Shown here: in pieces, positions 1 to 8,896 of the stretch
How the letters are laid out: the number at the start of each line of letters is the position of its first letter
How positions within the stretch are numbered: the first letter of the stretch is position 1
Assembly: GCF_001704295.1 (NCBI RefSeq)
Contig: NZ_CP012334.1
Location: forward strand, 1,810,084 to 1,874,083
Origin: Bordetella sp. H567
GTDB lineage: Bacteria > Pseudomonadota > Gammaproteobacteria > Burkholderiales > Burkholderiaceae_B
DNA length: 64,000 nucleotides
Reading direction: 5' to 3'
Made by a program: the position numbers and the translations under genes
Notes under the pieces: model-generated
The model's database searches: none
What the model saw: only the letters and a program-made list of their open reading frames with translations
Told to the model about the DNA's origin: nothing

Positions 1-69
1 CATGTATCCCTGACCGACGAGACCGATATGGCCGCGGCATACGTGATCGTGGAGCGCCGGGCGCCGTGA
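1..69 (+). CDS. acpS: Holo-[acyl-carrier-protein] synthase, C-terminal end (partial)
   Basis: Only the last 22 codons are present, in frame from base 1 to the TGA at 67-69. They read HVSLTDETDMAAAYVIVER and a few more residues. This matches the end of AcpS, where a 'vS.TDe...AaAyV..E' strand closes the 4'-phosphopantetheinyl transferase fold. AcpS transfers phosphopantetheine from CoA to apo-ACP for fatty acid synthesis. The position directly upstream of nagZ is the usual arrangement in Bordetella and relatives and supports the call. The gene starts outside the window, so the active-site residues cannot be checked. Confidence 0.7.
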   Translation, partial: HVSLTDETDMAAAYVIVERRAP

Positions 70-238
70 AAGGATGGACCGCAATCGCGCCGTGAACGGG
101 TCGCCTGCGACCGCGCCGTGAACGGATCGTCGAACGCCGCCCCGATCGATGGGCGAACGCAGGCGCCCCGGATGGCACGCAGGGCGGCATTTCGTAAAAA
201 CCCCGGCATTGCTCCGCCGGACATTCAAAGAGATCTCC

Positions 239-1294
239 ATGCCACGCAAAAAGGATAAATCGCTGCCACCCGGTCCTGTCATGGTCGACGTGGCCGGGCC
301 GGTGCTCACCAAGGAAGAAAAGAAGCGCCTGCGCCATCCCCTGGTGGGCGGCGTCATCCTGTTCGCCCGCAACTTCCAGGACAGGCAGACGCTGTGCGAA
401 CTGACCGCGCGCATCCACAAGGTGCGCGAGGAACCGCTGCTGATCGCGGTGGACCATGAAGGCGGCCGCGTCCAGCGCTTCCGTACGGACGGTTTTACGC
501 CCTTGCCGCCGATGCGCGGCCTGGGACGGATATGGGACCAGGATCCCCTGCATGCGATGCGCCTGGCGACGGAATCCGGCTACGTCCTGGCCGCGGAGCT
601 GCGCGCCTGCGGCGTGGACCTGAGCTTCACGCCGGTGCTGGACCTGGACTACGGCGTCAGCAAGGTCATCGGCGATCGCGCCTTTCATCGGGACCCGCGC
701 GTGGTCGCCATGCTGGCGCGCGCGCTCATCCAGGGATTGGGGCTGGCCGGCATGGCGGCCTGTGGCAAGCATTTCCCGGGACACGGCTTCGTCAGCGCCG
801 ATTCGCACCACGAGATCCCGGTGGACCCGCGCAGCCTGGAGCGCGTCCTGCGCGAGGACTCGGCCCCCTATGGCTGGCTGGGCGATCTCGTCCTGCCGTC
901 CGTCATGCCGGCCCACGTGATTTATCCCAAGGTGGACGACAAGCCGGCCGGTTTCTCGCGCCGCTGGATCCAGGATATCCTGCGCCGCCGCATGGGCTAC
1001 GATGGCGTGGTGTTTTCCGATGACCTGACCATGGAAGGCGCCTCGGTCGCCGGCGACATCCTCGCGCGCGCCCAGGCCGCCCTGGGCGCCGGATGCGATA
1101 TGGTGCTGGTGTGCAACCGCCCGGACCTGGCCGACGAATTGCTCGACCGCCTGATCCACGTTTCAGACCCCGAATCCATCGAACGCATCCGCCGCCTGAT
1201 GCCGCGCTACCCGTCCGCGGACTGGAATGACCTGCAGGCCGACCGCCGTTACCAGCATGCCCGAAGCCTTCAATCTCAAATCCTTCCTGGCTGA
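239..1294 (+). CDS. nagZ: Beta-N-acetylhexosaminidase NagZ (GH3)
   Basis: Cytoplasmic glycoside hydrolase family 3 enzyme that removes N-acetylglucosamine from 1,6-anhydro-muropeptides during peptidoglycan recycling. The 351 residues compare with 341 in E. coli. The general acid/base loop KHFPGHG is at about 177-183 with DSHHEIP following. The nucleophile aspartate lies in [10 protein letters not shown] at about 259-268. There is no signal peptide, as expected for NagZ. The start at 239 (MPRKKDK) follows an AAAGAG-like ribosome site. An in-frame ATG at 149 would add 30 residues that do not look like the family. The 3' end overlaps uvrC by 38 bases, so the two are probably co-transcribed. Confidence 0.94.
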   Translation: MPRKKDKSLPPGPVMVDVAGPVLTKEEKKRLRHPLVGGVILFARNFQDRQTLCELTARIHKVREEPLLIAVDHEGGRVQRFRTDGFTPLPPMRGLGRIWDQDPLHAMRLATESGYVLAAELRACGVDLSFTPVLDLDYGVSKVIGDRAFHRDPRVVAMLARALIQGLGLAGMAACGKHFPGHGFVSADSHHEIPVDPRSLERVLREDSAPYGWLGDLVLPSVMPAHVIYPKVDDKPAGFSRRWIQDILRRRMGYDGVVFSDDLTMEGASVAGDILARAQAALGAGCDMVLVCNRPDLADELLDRLIHVSDPESIERIRRLMPRYPSADWNDLQADRRYQHARSLQSQILPG

Positions 1295-3080
1295 CCTGCC
1301 GCATCTGCCGGGCGTCTACCGGCATATCGATGCCAACGGCGAAGTCATGTACGTCGGCAAGGCGCGCGACCTGAAGAAGCGCGTGTCTTCGTATTTCCAG
1401 AAGACGCTGACCAGCCCGCGCATCGCGCAGATGGTGGGCAAGGTGGCGCAGGTGGAGGTCACCGTCACGCGTTCTGAGGCCGAGGCGCTGATCCTGGAAA
1501 ACAACCTGATCAAGAGCCTGCGGCCGCGCTACAACATCCTGTTCCGGGACGACAAGTCCTACCCGTACTTGCTCATCACGGCGCACCCCTGGCCGCGCAT
1601 CGCGTATTACCGGGGCTCCACGAACAAGCCGGGCCAGTTCTTCGGGCCTTTCCCCAATGCCTGGGCGGTGCGGGAAACCATCCAGATCCTGCAGAAGGTC
1701 TTTCGCCTGCGTACCTGCGAAGACACCGTCTTCGCCAACCGCTCGCGCCCCTGTCTGCTGCATCAGATCGGCCGCTGTTCCGCGCCCTGCGTGGGCGCGG
1801 TGCAGGCCGAAGACTACGCCAATGACGTGGCGCGGGCAGGGCGCTTCCTGAACGGCCAGGCCAAGGAAGTCATGCAGGATATCGAGGCCCGCATGCTGCG
1901 CGCGTCCGAGGCGCTCGAATTCGAAGCCGCCGCCGCGCTGCGCGACCAGATGGGTTCGCTGGCGCGCGTGCTGCACCAGCAGACCATGGAAGACATGGGC
2001 GGCGAAGACTGCGACATCATCGCGGTGGCTGTTGCGGGAGGGCGCGTGTGCGTCAACCTGGCCATGGTGCGGGGCGGCCGCCACCTGGGCGACAAGGCCT
2101 TCTTTCCCGCGCATGCGGAAGGCGAGGCGGCGGCGGACGTATTGGAAGCCTTCATCGGCCAGCACTATACGGACAACCCCCTGCCGCCCACGCTGGTCTG
2201 CTCGCATGCCTTGCCGGATGAAGCGCTGATCGCGCTGCTGGCCGAACAGGCCGGGACGCGCAGCCGCGTGCTGACGCGGCCGCAAGGCGTGCGCCGTTCC
2301 TGGCTGGAACAGGCGACGCGCAATGCCGAAATGGCGCTGGCGCGGGCGCTGACCGAATCCGGCGCGCGCGCCGCGCGCACGCTCGCGCTGGCCGAAACGC
2401 TGGAGCTGGAAACCGACGAGGCGGCGCTGGACAGCCTGCGCATCGAATGCTTCGATATCAGCCATACCGCCGGGGAAGCCACGCAGGCCTCGTGCGTGGT
2501 ATTCGAGCACCACGAAATGCAGCCCTCGCTGTACCGGCGCTACAACATCGCCGGCATCACGCCGGGCGACGACTACGCGGCGATGCGGCAGGTGCTGACC
2601 CGCCGCTTCGCCAAGGTGGCCGACGGCGAAGCGCCGCTGCCCGGCCTGGTGCTCATCGACGGCGGCAAGGGGCAGGTGGAGATCGCCCGCCAGGTCTTCG
2701 CCGAACTGGGCCTGGACGTGCATGTCCTGGTTGGGGTGGCCAAGGGAGAGGGCCGCAAGGTCGGCCTGGAAACGCTGGTCTTCGCCGACGCGCGCCCGCC
2801 CGTTGCCCTGGGCCCGGAGTCCGCCGCGCTGATGCTGATCGCGCAGATCCGTGACGAGGCGCACCGCTTCGCCATCACCGGCATGCGGGCCAAGCGGGCC
2901 AAGGCCCGCAACGTGTCCCGGCTGGAGGAAATCGAGGGCGTCGGCGCGCGCCGGCGGCAACGCCTGCTGGCGCGGTTTGGCGGGTTTTCGGGGGTATCGC
3001 GCGCCAGTATCGAGGACCTGGCGTCGGTCGACGGCATCTCCCAGGAGCTGGCCGAGCGCATCTACGATGCCTTGCATTGA
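1257..3080 (+). CDS. uvrC: UvrABC excinuclease subunit C
   Basis: UvrC makes both incisions in nucleotide excision repair after UvrA/UvrB have located the lesion. The protein is 607 residues (E. coli 610). An N-terminal GIY-YIG nuclease domain has LPGVYR near 17-22 and [13 protein letters not shown] near 31-43. A UVR (UvrB-binding) helix pair lies around 205-240 ([15 protein letters not shown]). An RNase-H-like nuclease domain includes ECFDISHT near 400. Two helix-hairpin-helix motifs close the protein ([10 protein letters not shown] and [12 protein letters not shown]). The start at 1257 gives the family's usual N terminus, although ATG 1227 is also open. It overlaps the end of nagZ and is followed 82 bases later by pgsA. 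Confidence 0.96.
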   Translation: MPEAFNLKSFLADLPHLPGVYRHIDANGEVMYVGKARDLKKRVSSYFQKTLTSPRIAQMVGKVAQVEVTVTRSEAEALILENNLIKSLRPRYNILFRDDKSYPYLLITAHPWPRIAYYRGSTNKPGQFFGPFPNAWAVRETIQILQKVFRLRTCEDTVFANRSRPCLLHQIGRCSAPCVGAVQAEDYANDVARAGRFLNGQAKEVMQDIEARMLRASEALEFEAAAALRDQMGSLARVLHQQTMEDMGGEDCDIIAVAVAGGRVCVNLAMVRGGRHLGDKAFFPAHAEGEAAADVLEAFIGQHYTDNPLPPTLVCSHALPDEALIALLAEQAGTRSRVLTRPQGVRRSWLEQATRNAEMALARALTESGARAARTLALAETLELETDEAALDSLRIECFDISHTAGEATQASCVVFEHHEMQPSLYRRYNIAGITPGDDYAAMRQVLTRRFAKVADGEAPLPGLVLIDGGKGQVEIARQVFAELGLDVHVLVGVAKGEGRKVGLETLVFADARPPVALGPESAALMLIAQIRDEAHRFAITGMRAKRAKARNVSRLEEIEGVGARRRQRLLARFGGFSGVSRASIEDLASVDGISQELAERIYDALH

Positions 3081-3103
3081 CCGGCCCTGCCGGCATCCGG
3101 CGC

Positions 3104-3130
3104 GGGGCTGTCCGCGATGATGACAGCCCC
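3104..3130. other. Perfect 9-bp inverted repeat between uvrC and pgsA
   Basis: GGGGCTGTC (3104-3112) and GACAGCCCC (3122-3130) form a perfect 9-bp stem with a 9-base loop in the 82-base gap between uvrC and pgsA. No T tract follows on either strand, so it is not a canonical intrinsic terminator. It could be an mRNA processing or stability hairpin, or a Rho-dependent pause site. No function can be assigned from sequence alone. Confidence 0.5.
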
Positions 3131-3162
3131 GAGTCGCGGCCTGATGTAGCATACGCGTCATC

Positions 3163-3735
3163 ATGCCTATCAACGTTCCCATCATCCTGACGTGGCTTCG
3201 TATCGCCATGATCCCGCTGGTCGTCGGGCTTTTCTATCTGCCGGCCAGCTGGCTGGCGGAGTCCAACCGGGATATGCTCGCCGCCGCCGCCTTCATCATC
3301 GCGGCGCTGACAGACTGGTTCGACGGCTGGCTGGCCCGCAAATGGAACCAGACCTCGGCCTTCGGCGCCTTCCTGGACCCGGTGGCGGACAAGCTGATGG
3401 TCAGCGCCGCCTTGATCGTGCTGCTGGACCTGGGACGCGTCGATGCTTTCATATCCCTGATCATCATCGGCCGCGAAATCACCATTTCCGCCTTGCGCGA
3501 GTGGATGGCCAAGATAGGCGCCAGCGCCAGCGTGGCGGTGCACCGCCTGGGCAAGTTCAAAACGGCGGCGCAGATGGTGGCCATCCCTTGCCTGCTGTAC
3601 TACCAGCCCGTCCACGGCGTCAGCACGCGGATACTGGGCGATATCCTGATCCTGGTTGCGGCCGTCCTGACGGTGTGGTCGATGCTGTACTACCTGCAGC
3701 GCGCCTGGCCGGCCATCCGTGAAAAAAGCCTATGA
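3163..3735 (+). CDS. pgsA: CDP-diacylglycerol--glycerol-3-phosphate 3-phosphatidyltransferase
   Basis: Integral membrane enzyme that makes phosphatidylglycerol phosphate from CDP-diacylglycerol and glycerol-3-phosphate, the committed step to PG and cardiolipin. The 190-residue length is typical (E. coli 182). The CDP-alcohol phosphatidyltransferase motif D-G-x2-A-R-x8-G-x3-D-x3-D is complete: DGWLARKWN, then GAFLDPVADK, around residues 50-72. Hydrophobic segments occur near 5-25, 35-50, 80-95 and 140-185. It sits downstream of uvrC as in many proteobacteria. Its stop overlaps the next start as ATGA (3732-3735), so the next gene is translationally coupled to it. Confidence 0.95.
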   Translation: MPINVPIILTWLRIAMIPLVVGLFYLPASWLAESNRDMLAAAAFIIAALTDWFDGWLARKWNQTSAFGAFLDPVADKLMVSAALIVLLDLGRVDAFISLIIIGREITISALREWMAKIGASASVAVHRLGKFKTAAQMVAIPCLLYYQPVHGVSTRILGDILILVAAVLTVWSMLYYLQRAWPAIREKSL

Positions 3736-4823
3736 CGATACGTTCCATTTCCGCCATCCCCCTTTCCATGCCATTCGAGATCGGCGGCCCCAAGCCGCTG
3801 CTGGCGGGCAAGCCCCGCGAAATGGAAATGCTGCTCATACGGGTGGAAACGGACCAGGGGCTGGTGGGATGGGGCGAAGCCTTCGGCTTCGCCGTGTGGC
3901 CGGCCACCAAGGCCGCCATCGAGGCGCTGGTCTCGCCCATGGCCGTGGGCCGGGATGAAAGGGACATCGCCGGCCTCATGAATGACCTGGCGCGCAAGTT
4001 CCATCTGTTGGGCCGTTCCGGCCCGGTCATGTACGCGCTGTCGGGGCTGGACATTGCCTTGTGGGACCTGGCCGGCAAGGCTGCCGGAAAATCCCTTGCC
4101 GAACTGCTGGGCGGCCGCCGCCGCGACAGCGTGCCGGCCTATGCCAGCCTGATGCGCTATACCGACCCGGACGTCGTGGCGCGCAATGCCGCGCGTGCCG
4201 TGGCCGAGGGCTACACCACGATCAAGCTGCACGAGATCGGCGTGGAGCAGGTCCGGCGGGCGCGGGCGGCCATCGGCCCCGGCATCAAGCTGACGGTCGA
4301 CACCAATTGCCCCTGGACCGCGGACGAAGCGATTTCCATGGCGCGCCTGATGAAAGACCTGGACCTGCACTGGCTGGAAGAACCGGTTTTCCCGCCCGAG
4401 GACCATGCCAGCCTGGCGCGCGTGCGCCGGGAAGCCCCTGTGCCGACGGCCGCCGGGGAAAACGCGGCCGGCTACCTGGAATTCAAGGCCATGTTCGAAG
4501 CGGGCGCCGTGGACTACGCCCAGCCCAGCGCCACCAAGGTGGGCGGCATCTCCGAGCTGATGCGCATCGCTCGGCTGGCGCGCGAGCATGGCGTGGCCCT
4601 GGCGCCGCATTCGCCTTATGTCGGCCCGGGCTTGCTGGCCACCGTGCACGTGCTCGCGGCGCTGGACGAAGAGATCGAGCTGGAATATTGCTACTGCACG
4701 ATAGACCAGAACCCGCTGGGCGACGCCGTGCTGGCATCGGGCGCTCGCGTGGCGGTGCCGCGCGGGCCGGGCCTGGGACGCGATCCGGACATGCGCCTGG
4801 TCGAAAAGTGCGCCGTACGTTGA
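3732..4823 (+). CDS. Enolase-superfamily (mandelate racemase/muconate lactonizing-like) enzyme
   Basis: A 363-residue enolase-superfamily protein, probably acting on a carboxylate by proton abstraction next to the carboxyl group. Visible elements are the N-terminal capping domain (1-125) and a barrel with a K-x-H motif (TIKLHE, K165/H167). The metal ligands are D190 (VDTN), a Glu in LEEP (about 216) and E243 (AGEN). H293 in APHSPYVG matches the mandelate-racemase subgroup general base. The usual Asp of the 'QPD..kvGG' strand is Ser here (QPSATKVGG, S266), and the second Lys of K-x-K is His. Specificity therefore cannot be read from known members. It starts on the pgsA stop codon (ATGA) and precedes a Bug binding protein that might deliver its substrate (inference). 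Confidence 0.85.
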   Translation: MTIRSISAIPLSMPFEIGGPKPLLAGKPREMEMLLIRVETDQGLVGWGEAFGFAVWPATKAAIEALVSPMAVGRDERDIAGLMNDLARKFHLLGRSGPVMYALSGLDIALWDLAGKAAGKSLAELLGGRRRDSVPAYASLMRYTDPDVVARNAARAVAEGYTTIKLHEIGVEQVRRARAAIGPGIKLTVDTNCPWTADEAISMARLMKDLDLHWLEEPVFPPEDHASLARVRREAPVPTAAGENAAGYLEFKAMFEAGAVDYAQPSATKVGGISELMRIARLAREHGVALAPHSPYVGPGLLATVHVLAALDEEIELEYCYCTIDQNPLGDAVLASGARVAVPRGPGLGRDPDMRLVEKCAVR

Positions 4824-5004
4824 TTGCCCGCGGGCCGCGCGGTGCCGGCATGGGAGGGAAGGCGGCTTCAATGCCGGCGGTCCGGCGTCCCGCCAGGCCA
4901 CACTGTCCGCACGCTGGACATCCCGTCGCCCCGTATCTTGCGTGAACGGCCGCGACCGCCAACACTCGGCGGACAAGAAATCCAACAAGCCATCAGGAGA
5001 CATC

Positions 5005-5991
5005 ATGGCAATGGCATCGATCAAGTGGTCCAGGCGCTGCGCCCTGGCTGTCCTGTCCGCCCTGGCCCTGGCCGCCGCGCCGGCGAGCCAGGCCCTGGCC
5101 CAAGGCAGCTATGTGCGCCTGGTGGTGGCCTTTCCGGCGGGCGGTCCGTCCGATCTGATGGCGCGCGTCATCAGCGAGCAGCTGGGCAAGGAACTGAAGC
5201 AGAATGTCGTGGTGGAAAACCGCCCGGGCGGCAACGGCGCGGTCGCCGCGCAGTATGTGCTGCATGAGCCGGCGGACGGCCGCACGCTATGGATCACCAC
5301 CGCGGGCGCCATCACCATCAACCCTGCGCTGTATCCCAAGCTGGCCTACACCGTGAAGGACTTCGCGCCCGTATCGCTGGTCGTGAACACGCAGGAGATG
5401 CTGGTGGTCAATCCCAAGAACCCGGCCAAGGATGCGAAGGAATTCGTGGCCAACGCCGCCAAGGGAGGCCAAGTCAATTTCGCGTCCTCGGGCATAGGCA
5501 GCATGCCGCACATGGCCATCGCGCTGCTGTCGGAGAAAGCCAAGGTTTCCTTCCTGCACGTGCCTGAAAAGGGCGCGGCGCCCGCGATCTCGGACCTGAT
5601 GGGCGGCCATGTCGACGCCTTCGTCGGCGACGTGCCCGGCATCCAGGCATTGGTGAAGTCCGGCGGGCTGAAGGGCCTGGCCATCGCCGCGCCCAAGCGC
5701 AGCCCGCTGTTCCCGAATATTCCCACCTTCGAGGAGCAGGGCATCCCGGGCATGGAGCTATTGAACAACTGGAGCGGCATCTACGTATCCAGCAAGACGC
5801 CGCCCGCAACCATCGAGCAGATCAACCAGGCCATCCACCGTACGCTGGCCGATCCCGCCGTGGCCGGCAAGCTGCGCGAACTGGGCGTGGAGCCGCAGGC
5901 GACCAGCCCGGCGGAGCTGGCCTCGCTGGCCGCCCGCGACAGCGCCGTATGGGCGCGCATCATCAAGACGAACAACATTCAGCCGGAGTAG
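5005..5991 (+). CDS. Bug/TctC-family tripartite tricarboxylate-type periplasmic binding protein
   Basis: Predicted periplasmic solute-binding protein of the Bug family, which is greatly expanded in Bordetella and related genera. It has 328 residues with a clear Sec signal peptide: basic start KWSRR, then a hydrophobic Ala/Leu core, and cleavage after ASQALAQ at about residue 34. The mature part begins with the family pattern VRLVVAFPAGGPSDLMAR, followed by VVVENRPGGNGAVAAQYV. The start at 5005 has a CAGGAGA ribosome site; an upstream in-frame ATG at 4942 has no leader-like sequence. No TctA/TctB membrane genes are nearby, as is common for 'orphan' Bug proteins. The upstream enolase-superfamily enzyme suggests a small organic acid ligand, but this is inference. 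Confidence 0.9.
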   Translation: MAMASIKWSRRCALAVLSALALAAAPASQALAQGSYVRLVVAFPAGGPSDLMARVISEQLGKELKQNVVVENRPGGNGAVAAQYVLHEPADGRTLWITTAGAITINPALYPKLAYTVKDFAPVSLVVNTQEMLVVNPKNPAKDAKEFVANAAKGGQVNFASSGIGSMPHMAIALLSEKAKVSFLHVPEKGAAPAISDLMGGHVDAFVGDVPGIQALVKSGGLKGLAIAAPKRSPLFPNIPTFEEQGIPGMELLNNWSGIYVSSKTPPATIEQINQAIHRTLADPAVAGKLRELGVEPQATSPAELASLAARDSAVWARIIKTNNIQPE

Positions 5992-6056
5992 ATGCCGGCG
6001 CCGGGGCAAAGGCATGCCGTTCGACGCCCGATGAGGCATGTCGACTGGATCGCGGC

Positions 6057-6890
6057 CTATTGCCGGGCCGTGCGCGGATCGACCGGCGGCCCCTGCCCAT
6101 CGGGCGTGGCCCGCCAGGGATTGATGTCCAGCCCACCGCGCCGCGTGTAGCGCGCATAGACCGACAGGCTGGACGGGTGGCAGGCCGACATCAGGTCGGT
6201 AAAGATGCGCTCCACGCAATGCTCGTGGAATTCGGCGTGTTCGCGGAACGACACGATGTACGCCAGCAGGGCGGCGCGGTCCAGCCTGGGGCCGCGATAG
6301 CGTATCTGCACGCTGCCCCAGTCCGGCTGGCCCGTGACGGGGCAGTTGGACTTCAGCAGGCTGGACGTCAAGGTTTCTTCGACCTCGCCTGCGTCCGCGC
6401 CCGATGCGCGGCGCAGCAGGCCGGGCGCCGGCGTGTAGGCATCCACCGCGATATCCAGGTCGTCCAGTGTCTGGCCGGGCAGATCGGCGACGCGCTCCTG
6501 CCCGAAACGGTCCGGCAGGATCAATTCGACGCGCACCGGCCCGCCGGCCGCCGCGCTCAGGTCGCGTTCGACAAGCGCGGCATAGGCGGCGGCGTCGGGC
6601 AGGCGGGTCTGGTTGAGCGAATTCAGGTATAGCTTGAACGACTTCGACTCGATGATGCAGGGCGTATCGGCCGGCACGGTGATGCGGCCGATGGCGATCT
6701 GGGGTTTGCCGCGCGGATTGAGCCAGGAGAGCTCGTAGGCGTTCCATACGTCCGCGCCGTGAAACGGCAGCGGCGTGCCGACGCCTATCGTCGCGCGGTT
6801 GGCGCCGCGGTCGATCGGAAACAGCAGGCCCGCATCGTAGTGGCTGGGATAGGCGGTGTCATGCCCCAGCGGGGCATCTTCGAGATTCAT
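6057..6890 (-). CDS. queF: NADPH-dependent 7-cyano-7-deazaguanine reductase QueF
   Basis: Reduces preQ0 to preQ1 in queuosine biosynthesis, a four-electron nitrile reduction. At 277 residues it is the long (bimodular, E. coli-like, 282 aa) form. The substrate and cofactor motif [11 protein letters not shown] is at 81-91. The catalytic Cys183 in [10 protein letters not shown] forms the thioimide with preQ0, and Asp190 follows in the same motif. A second characteristic motif, [14 protein letters not shown], is near 218-231. It is divergent from the YadG-like ABC gene, with about 210 bases between the starts. queH, for the last step of the pathway, lies 36 kb away on the same strand. Confidence 0.95.
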   Translation of the reverse strand: MNLEDAPLGHDTAYPSHYDAGLLFPIDRGANRATIGVGTPLPFHGADVWNAYELSWLNPRGKPQIAIGRITVPADTPCIIESKSFKLYLNSLNQTRLPDAAAYAALVERDLSAAAGGPVRVELILPDRFGQERVADLPGQTLDDLDIAVDAYTPAPGLLRRASGADAGEVEETLTSSLLKSNCPVTGQPDWGSVQIRYRGPRLDRAALLAYIVSFREHAEFHEHCVERIFTDLMSACHPSSLSVYARYTRRGGLDINPWRATPDGQGPPVDPRTARQ

Positions 6891-7101
6891 GGATGTGCAG
6901 TGCGGGAAGGCATGGACAGGCTATTTTAAGCCGCCCTTGCCGCGCCGCCTGGCGCCGTGGCGGCTGTCGCGCCGCACGGGCATTGTCTTGCTTTCCCGGA
7001 TTGATATGTCGAGTCCGGCAGCGGCGATTCCGCGCGCGGCCCCGCCGTCCTGTCATGGCGCGCGGGTAGAATCCATGCATCCGAATTTGGCGAGGAACGG
7101 C

Positions 7102-8028
7102 GTGGATCCGATCATTTCAGTCAGGGGCCTGTCCAAGACCTACAAGTCTGGATTCCAGGCTTTGAAGAACGTCGATCTCGATATCCGGCGCGGCGAAATC
7201 TTCGCGCTGCTCGGACCGAACGGCGCCGGCAAGACGACGCTGATCAGCATCATCTGCGGCATCGTCAACCCGACCCGGGGAACCGTCCTGGCGGACGGGC
7301 ACGACATCATCCGGGAGTATCGCGCCGCCCGGGCCAGCATCGGGCTGGTGCCACAGGAATTGAATACCGACGCCTTCGAAAGCGTGTGGAGCACGGTGAG
7401 CTTCAGCCGCGGCCTGTTCGGCAAGCCCGCCGATCCGGCCCACATCGAGCGCGTGCTGCGCGACCTGTCGCTGTGGGAAAAGAAGGACACCCGCATCATG
7501 GCGCTGTCCGGCGGCATGAAGCGCCGCGTCATGATCGCCAAGGCGCTGTCGCATGAACCCCGCATCCTGTTCCTGGATGAACCGACGGCCGGCGTGGACG
7601 TGGAGCTGCGCCGCGGCATGTGGGAAATGGTGCGGCGCCTGCGCGAACAGGGGGTGACCATCATCCTCACCACGCACTACATCGAGGAAGCCCAGGAAAT
7701 GGCGGATCGCGTGGGCGTGATCCGCCAGGGCGAGATCATCCTGGTCGAGGACAAGAACGCCCTGATGAAAAAACTGGGCAAGCGGCAGCTCACCCTGGCC
7801 TTGAAAACGGCGCTGGCGGCCATGCCGGCGTCCCTGGACGGCTACGCGCTGGACCTGGCGGCGGACGGGCACGAGCTGGTCTACACCTACGACAACCAGG
7901 CCGGCACGGCCGACATCGCGGCGCTGCTGCGCAAGCTGGACGAGGCCGGCGTCGCCTTCACCGACCTGCGCTCCTCCGAAAGTTCGCTGGAAGAAATCTT
8001 CGTCAGCCTGGTCAATGCACGCTCCTGA
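7102..8028 (+). CDS. ABC exporter ATP-binding protein, YadG-like
   Basis: ATPase of an ABC-2 type exporter. Walker [11 protein letters not shown], a signature-like [16 protein letters not shown] and Walker [14 protein letters not shown] are present, followed by the H-loop [12 protein letters not shown] start at 7102 preceded by GAGGA (7092-7096) gives 308 residues, exactly the length of E. coli YadG. An ATG at 7075 is the alternative and would add nine residues. The membrane subunit follows after 16 bases, so the pair forms one transporter. The substrate is unknown; family members are linked to polysaccharide or drug export only by similarity. Confidence 0.9.
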   Translation: MDPIISVRGLSKTYKSGFQALKNVDLDIRRGEIFALLGPNGAGKTTLISIICGIVNPTRGTVLADGHDIIREYRAARASIGLVPQELNTDAFESVWSTVSFSRGLFGKPADPAHIERVLRDLSLWEKKDTRIMALSGGMKRRVMIAKALSHEPRILFLDEPTAGVDVELRRGMWEMVRRLREQGVTIILTTHYIEEAQEMADRVGVIRQGEIILVEDKNALMKKLGKRQLTLALKTALAAMPASLDGYALDLAADGHELVYTYDNQAGTADIAALLRKLDEAGVAFTDLRSSESSLEEIFVSLVNARS

Positions 8029-8044
8029 AAGGCAAGCGCAGCTC

Positions 8045-8806
8045 ATGAACATCTACGCCATACGCGCCATCTACCTGTTCGAAATGCATCGCATGTGGCG
8101 CACGCTGATGCAAAGCGTGGCCTCGCCGGTGATTTCCACGTCGCTGTACTTCGTGGTGTTCGGCTCGGCCATCGGCTCGCACATGGTCAATATCGACGGC
8201 GTCAGCTACGGCGCCTTCATCGTGCCGGGGATGATCATGCTGGCGCTGTTGACGCAGAGCATCTCCAATGCCTCGTTCGGCATCTACATGCCGCGCTTCA
8301 CGGGCACCATCTACGAGATCCATTCGGCGCCGATTTCCTACGTGGAAATCGTCATCGGCTATGTCGGCGCGGCCGCCTCGAAGTCCATCATCCTGGGCAC
8401 CATCATGCTGGTCACGGCGCGCATCTTCGTGCCCTTCGACGTCGCGCATCCGGCATGGATGGTCGGGTTCCTGGTATTGACGTCGGTGACCTTCAGCCTG
8501 TTCGGCTTCATCATCGGCATCTGGGCCGACGGCTTCGAGAAACTGCAGGTCATTCCGCTGATGGTGGTGACGCCGCTGACCTTCCTGGGCGGCAGTTTCT
8601 ATTCCATCAATATGCTGCCGGATTTCTGGCGCGCGGTGACGCTGTTCAATCCGGTGGTCTACCTGGTCAGCGGCTTTCGCTGGAGCTTTTTCGGCGTGGC
8701 CGACGTCCACGTCGGCGTAAGCCTGGGCATGACGCTGGTCTTCCTGGCGGTATGCATGCTGGCCGTGCGCTGGATATTCAAGACCGGCTACCGGCTGAAA
8801 ACCTGA
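8045..8806 (+). CDS. ABC-2 type exporter permease, YadH-like
   Basis: Membrane subunit paired with the upstream ATPase. The 253 residues (E. coli YadH 256) carry about six hydrophobic segments: near 25-45, 55-80, 105-130, 135-160, 170-190 and 225-245. ABC-2 family signatures include [12 protein letters not shown], a conserved [12 protein letters not shown], and [11 protein letters not shown] followed by the F.G..DV segment typical of YadH. The start at 8045 is chosen because it lies just after the ATPase stop and gives the family N terminus; an in-frame ATG at 8015 lies inside the ATPase gene. A hairpin with an A-rich flank lies directly behind the stop codon. Confidence 0.9.
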   Translation: MNIYAIRAIYLFEMHRMWRTLMQSVASPVISTSLYFVVFGSAIGSHMVNIDGVSYGAFIVPGMIMLALLTQSISNASFGIYMPRFTGTIYEIHSAPISYVEIVIGYVGAAASKSIILGTIMLVTARIFVPFDVAHPAWMVGFLVLTSVTFSLFGFIIGIWADGFEKLQVIPLMVVTPLTFLGGSFYSINMLPDFWRAVTLFNPVVYLVSGFRWSFFGVADVHVGVSLGMTLVFLAVCMLAVRWIFKTGYRLKT

Positions 8807-8808
8807 AT

Positions 8809-8848
8809 AAAAAAAAGCGCCGGCGCCCCATGAACAGGGGGCCGGCGC
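8809..8848 (-). terminator. Intrinsic terminator behind lon
   Basis: GCGCCGGC (8817-8824) pairs with GCCGGCGC (8841-8848), and the stem continues as CCCC/GGGG around a 7-base loop with one bulged G. On the minus strand the hairpin is followed by eight T residues (the A run 8809-8816 on the plus strand). This is a standard Rho-independent terminator for the hsp20-lon operon, which ends at 8897. The same hairpin lies right behind the yadH-like gene on the other strand but lacks a T tract there. Confidence 0.85.
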
Positions 8849-8896
8849 CTCGATGGACAGGGCCGGCACGTCCATGCGCCGGCGCCCGCCGCATCC

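Noticed and set aside
3736-5004. Possible tRNA genes downstream of pgsA, as seen in some relatives
   Set aside because: The enolase-superfamily gene begins on the pgsA stop codon, and I see no cloverleaf-forming sequence with a TTC-containing T arm in the following intergenic stretch.
8809-8848. Terminator for the YadG/YadH operon on the plus strand
   Set aside because: The hairpin is preceded, not followed, by the A/T run on the plus strand, so it fits termination of lon on the minus strand.
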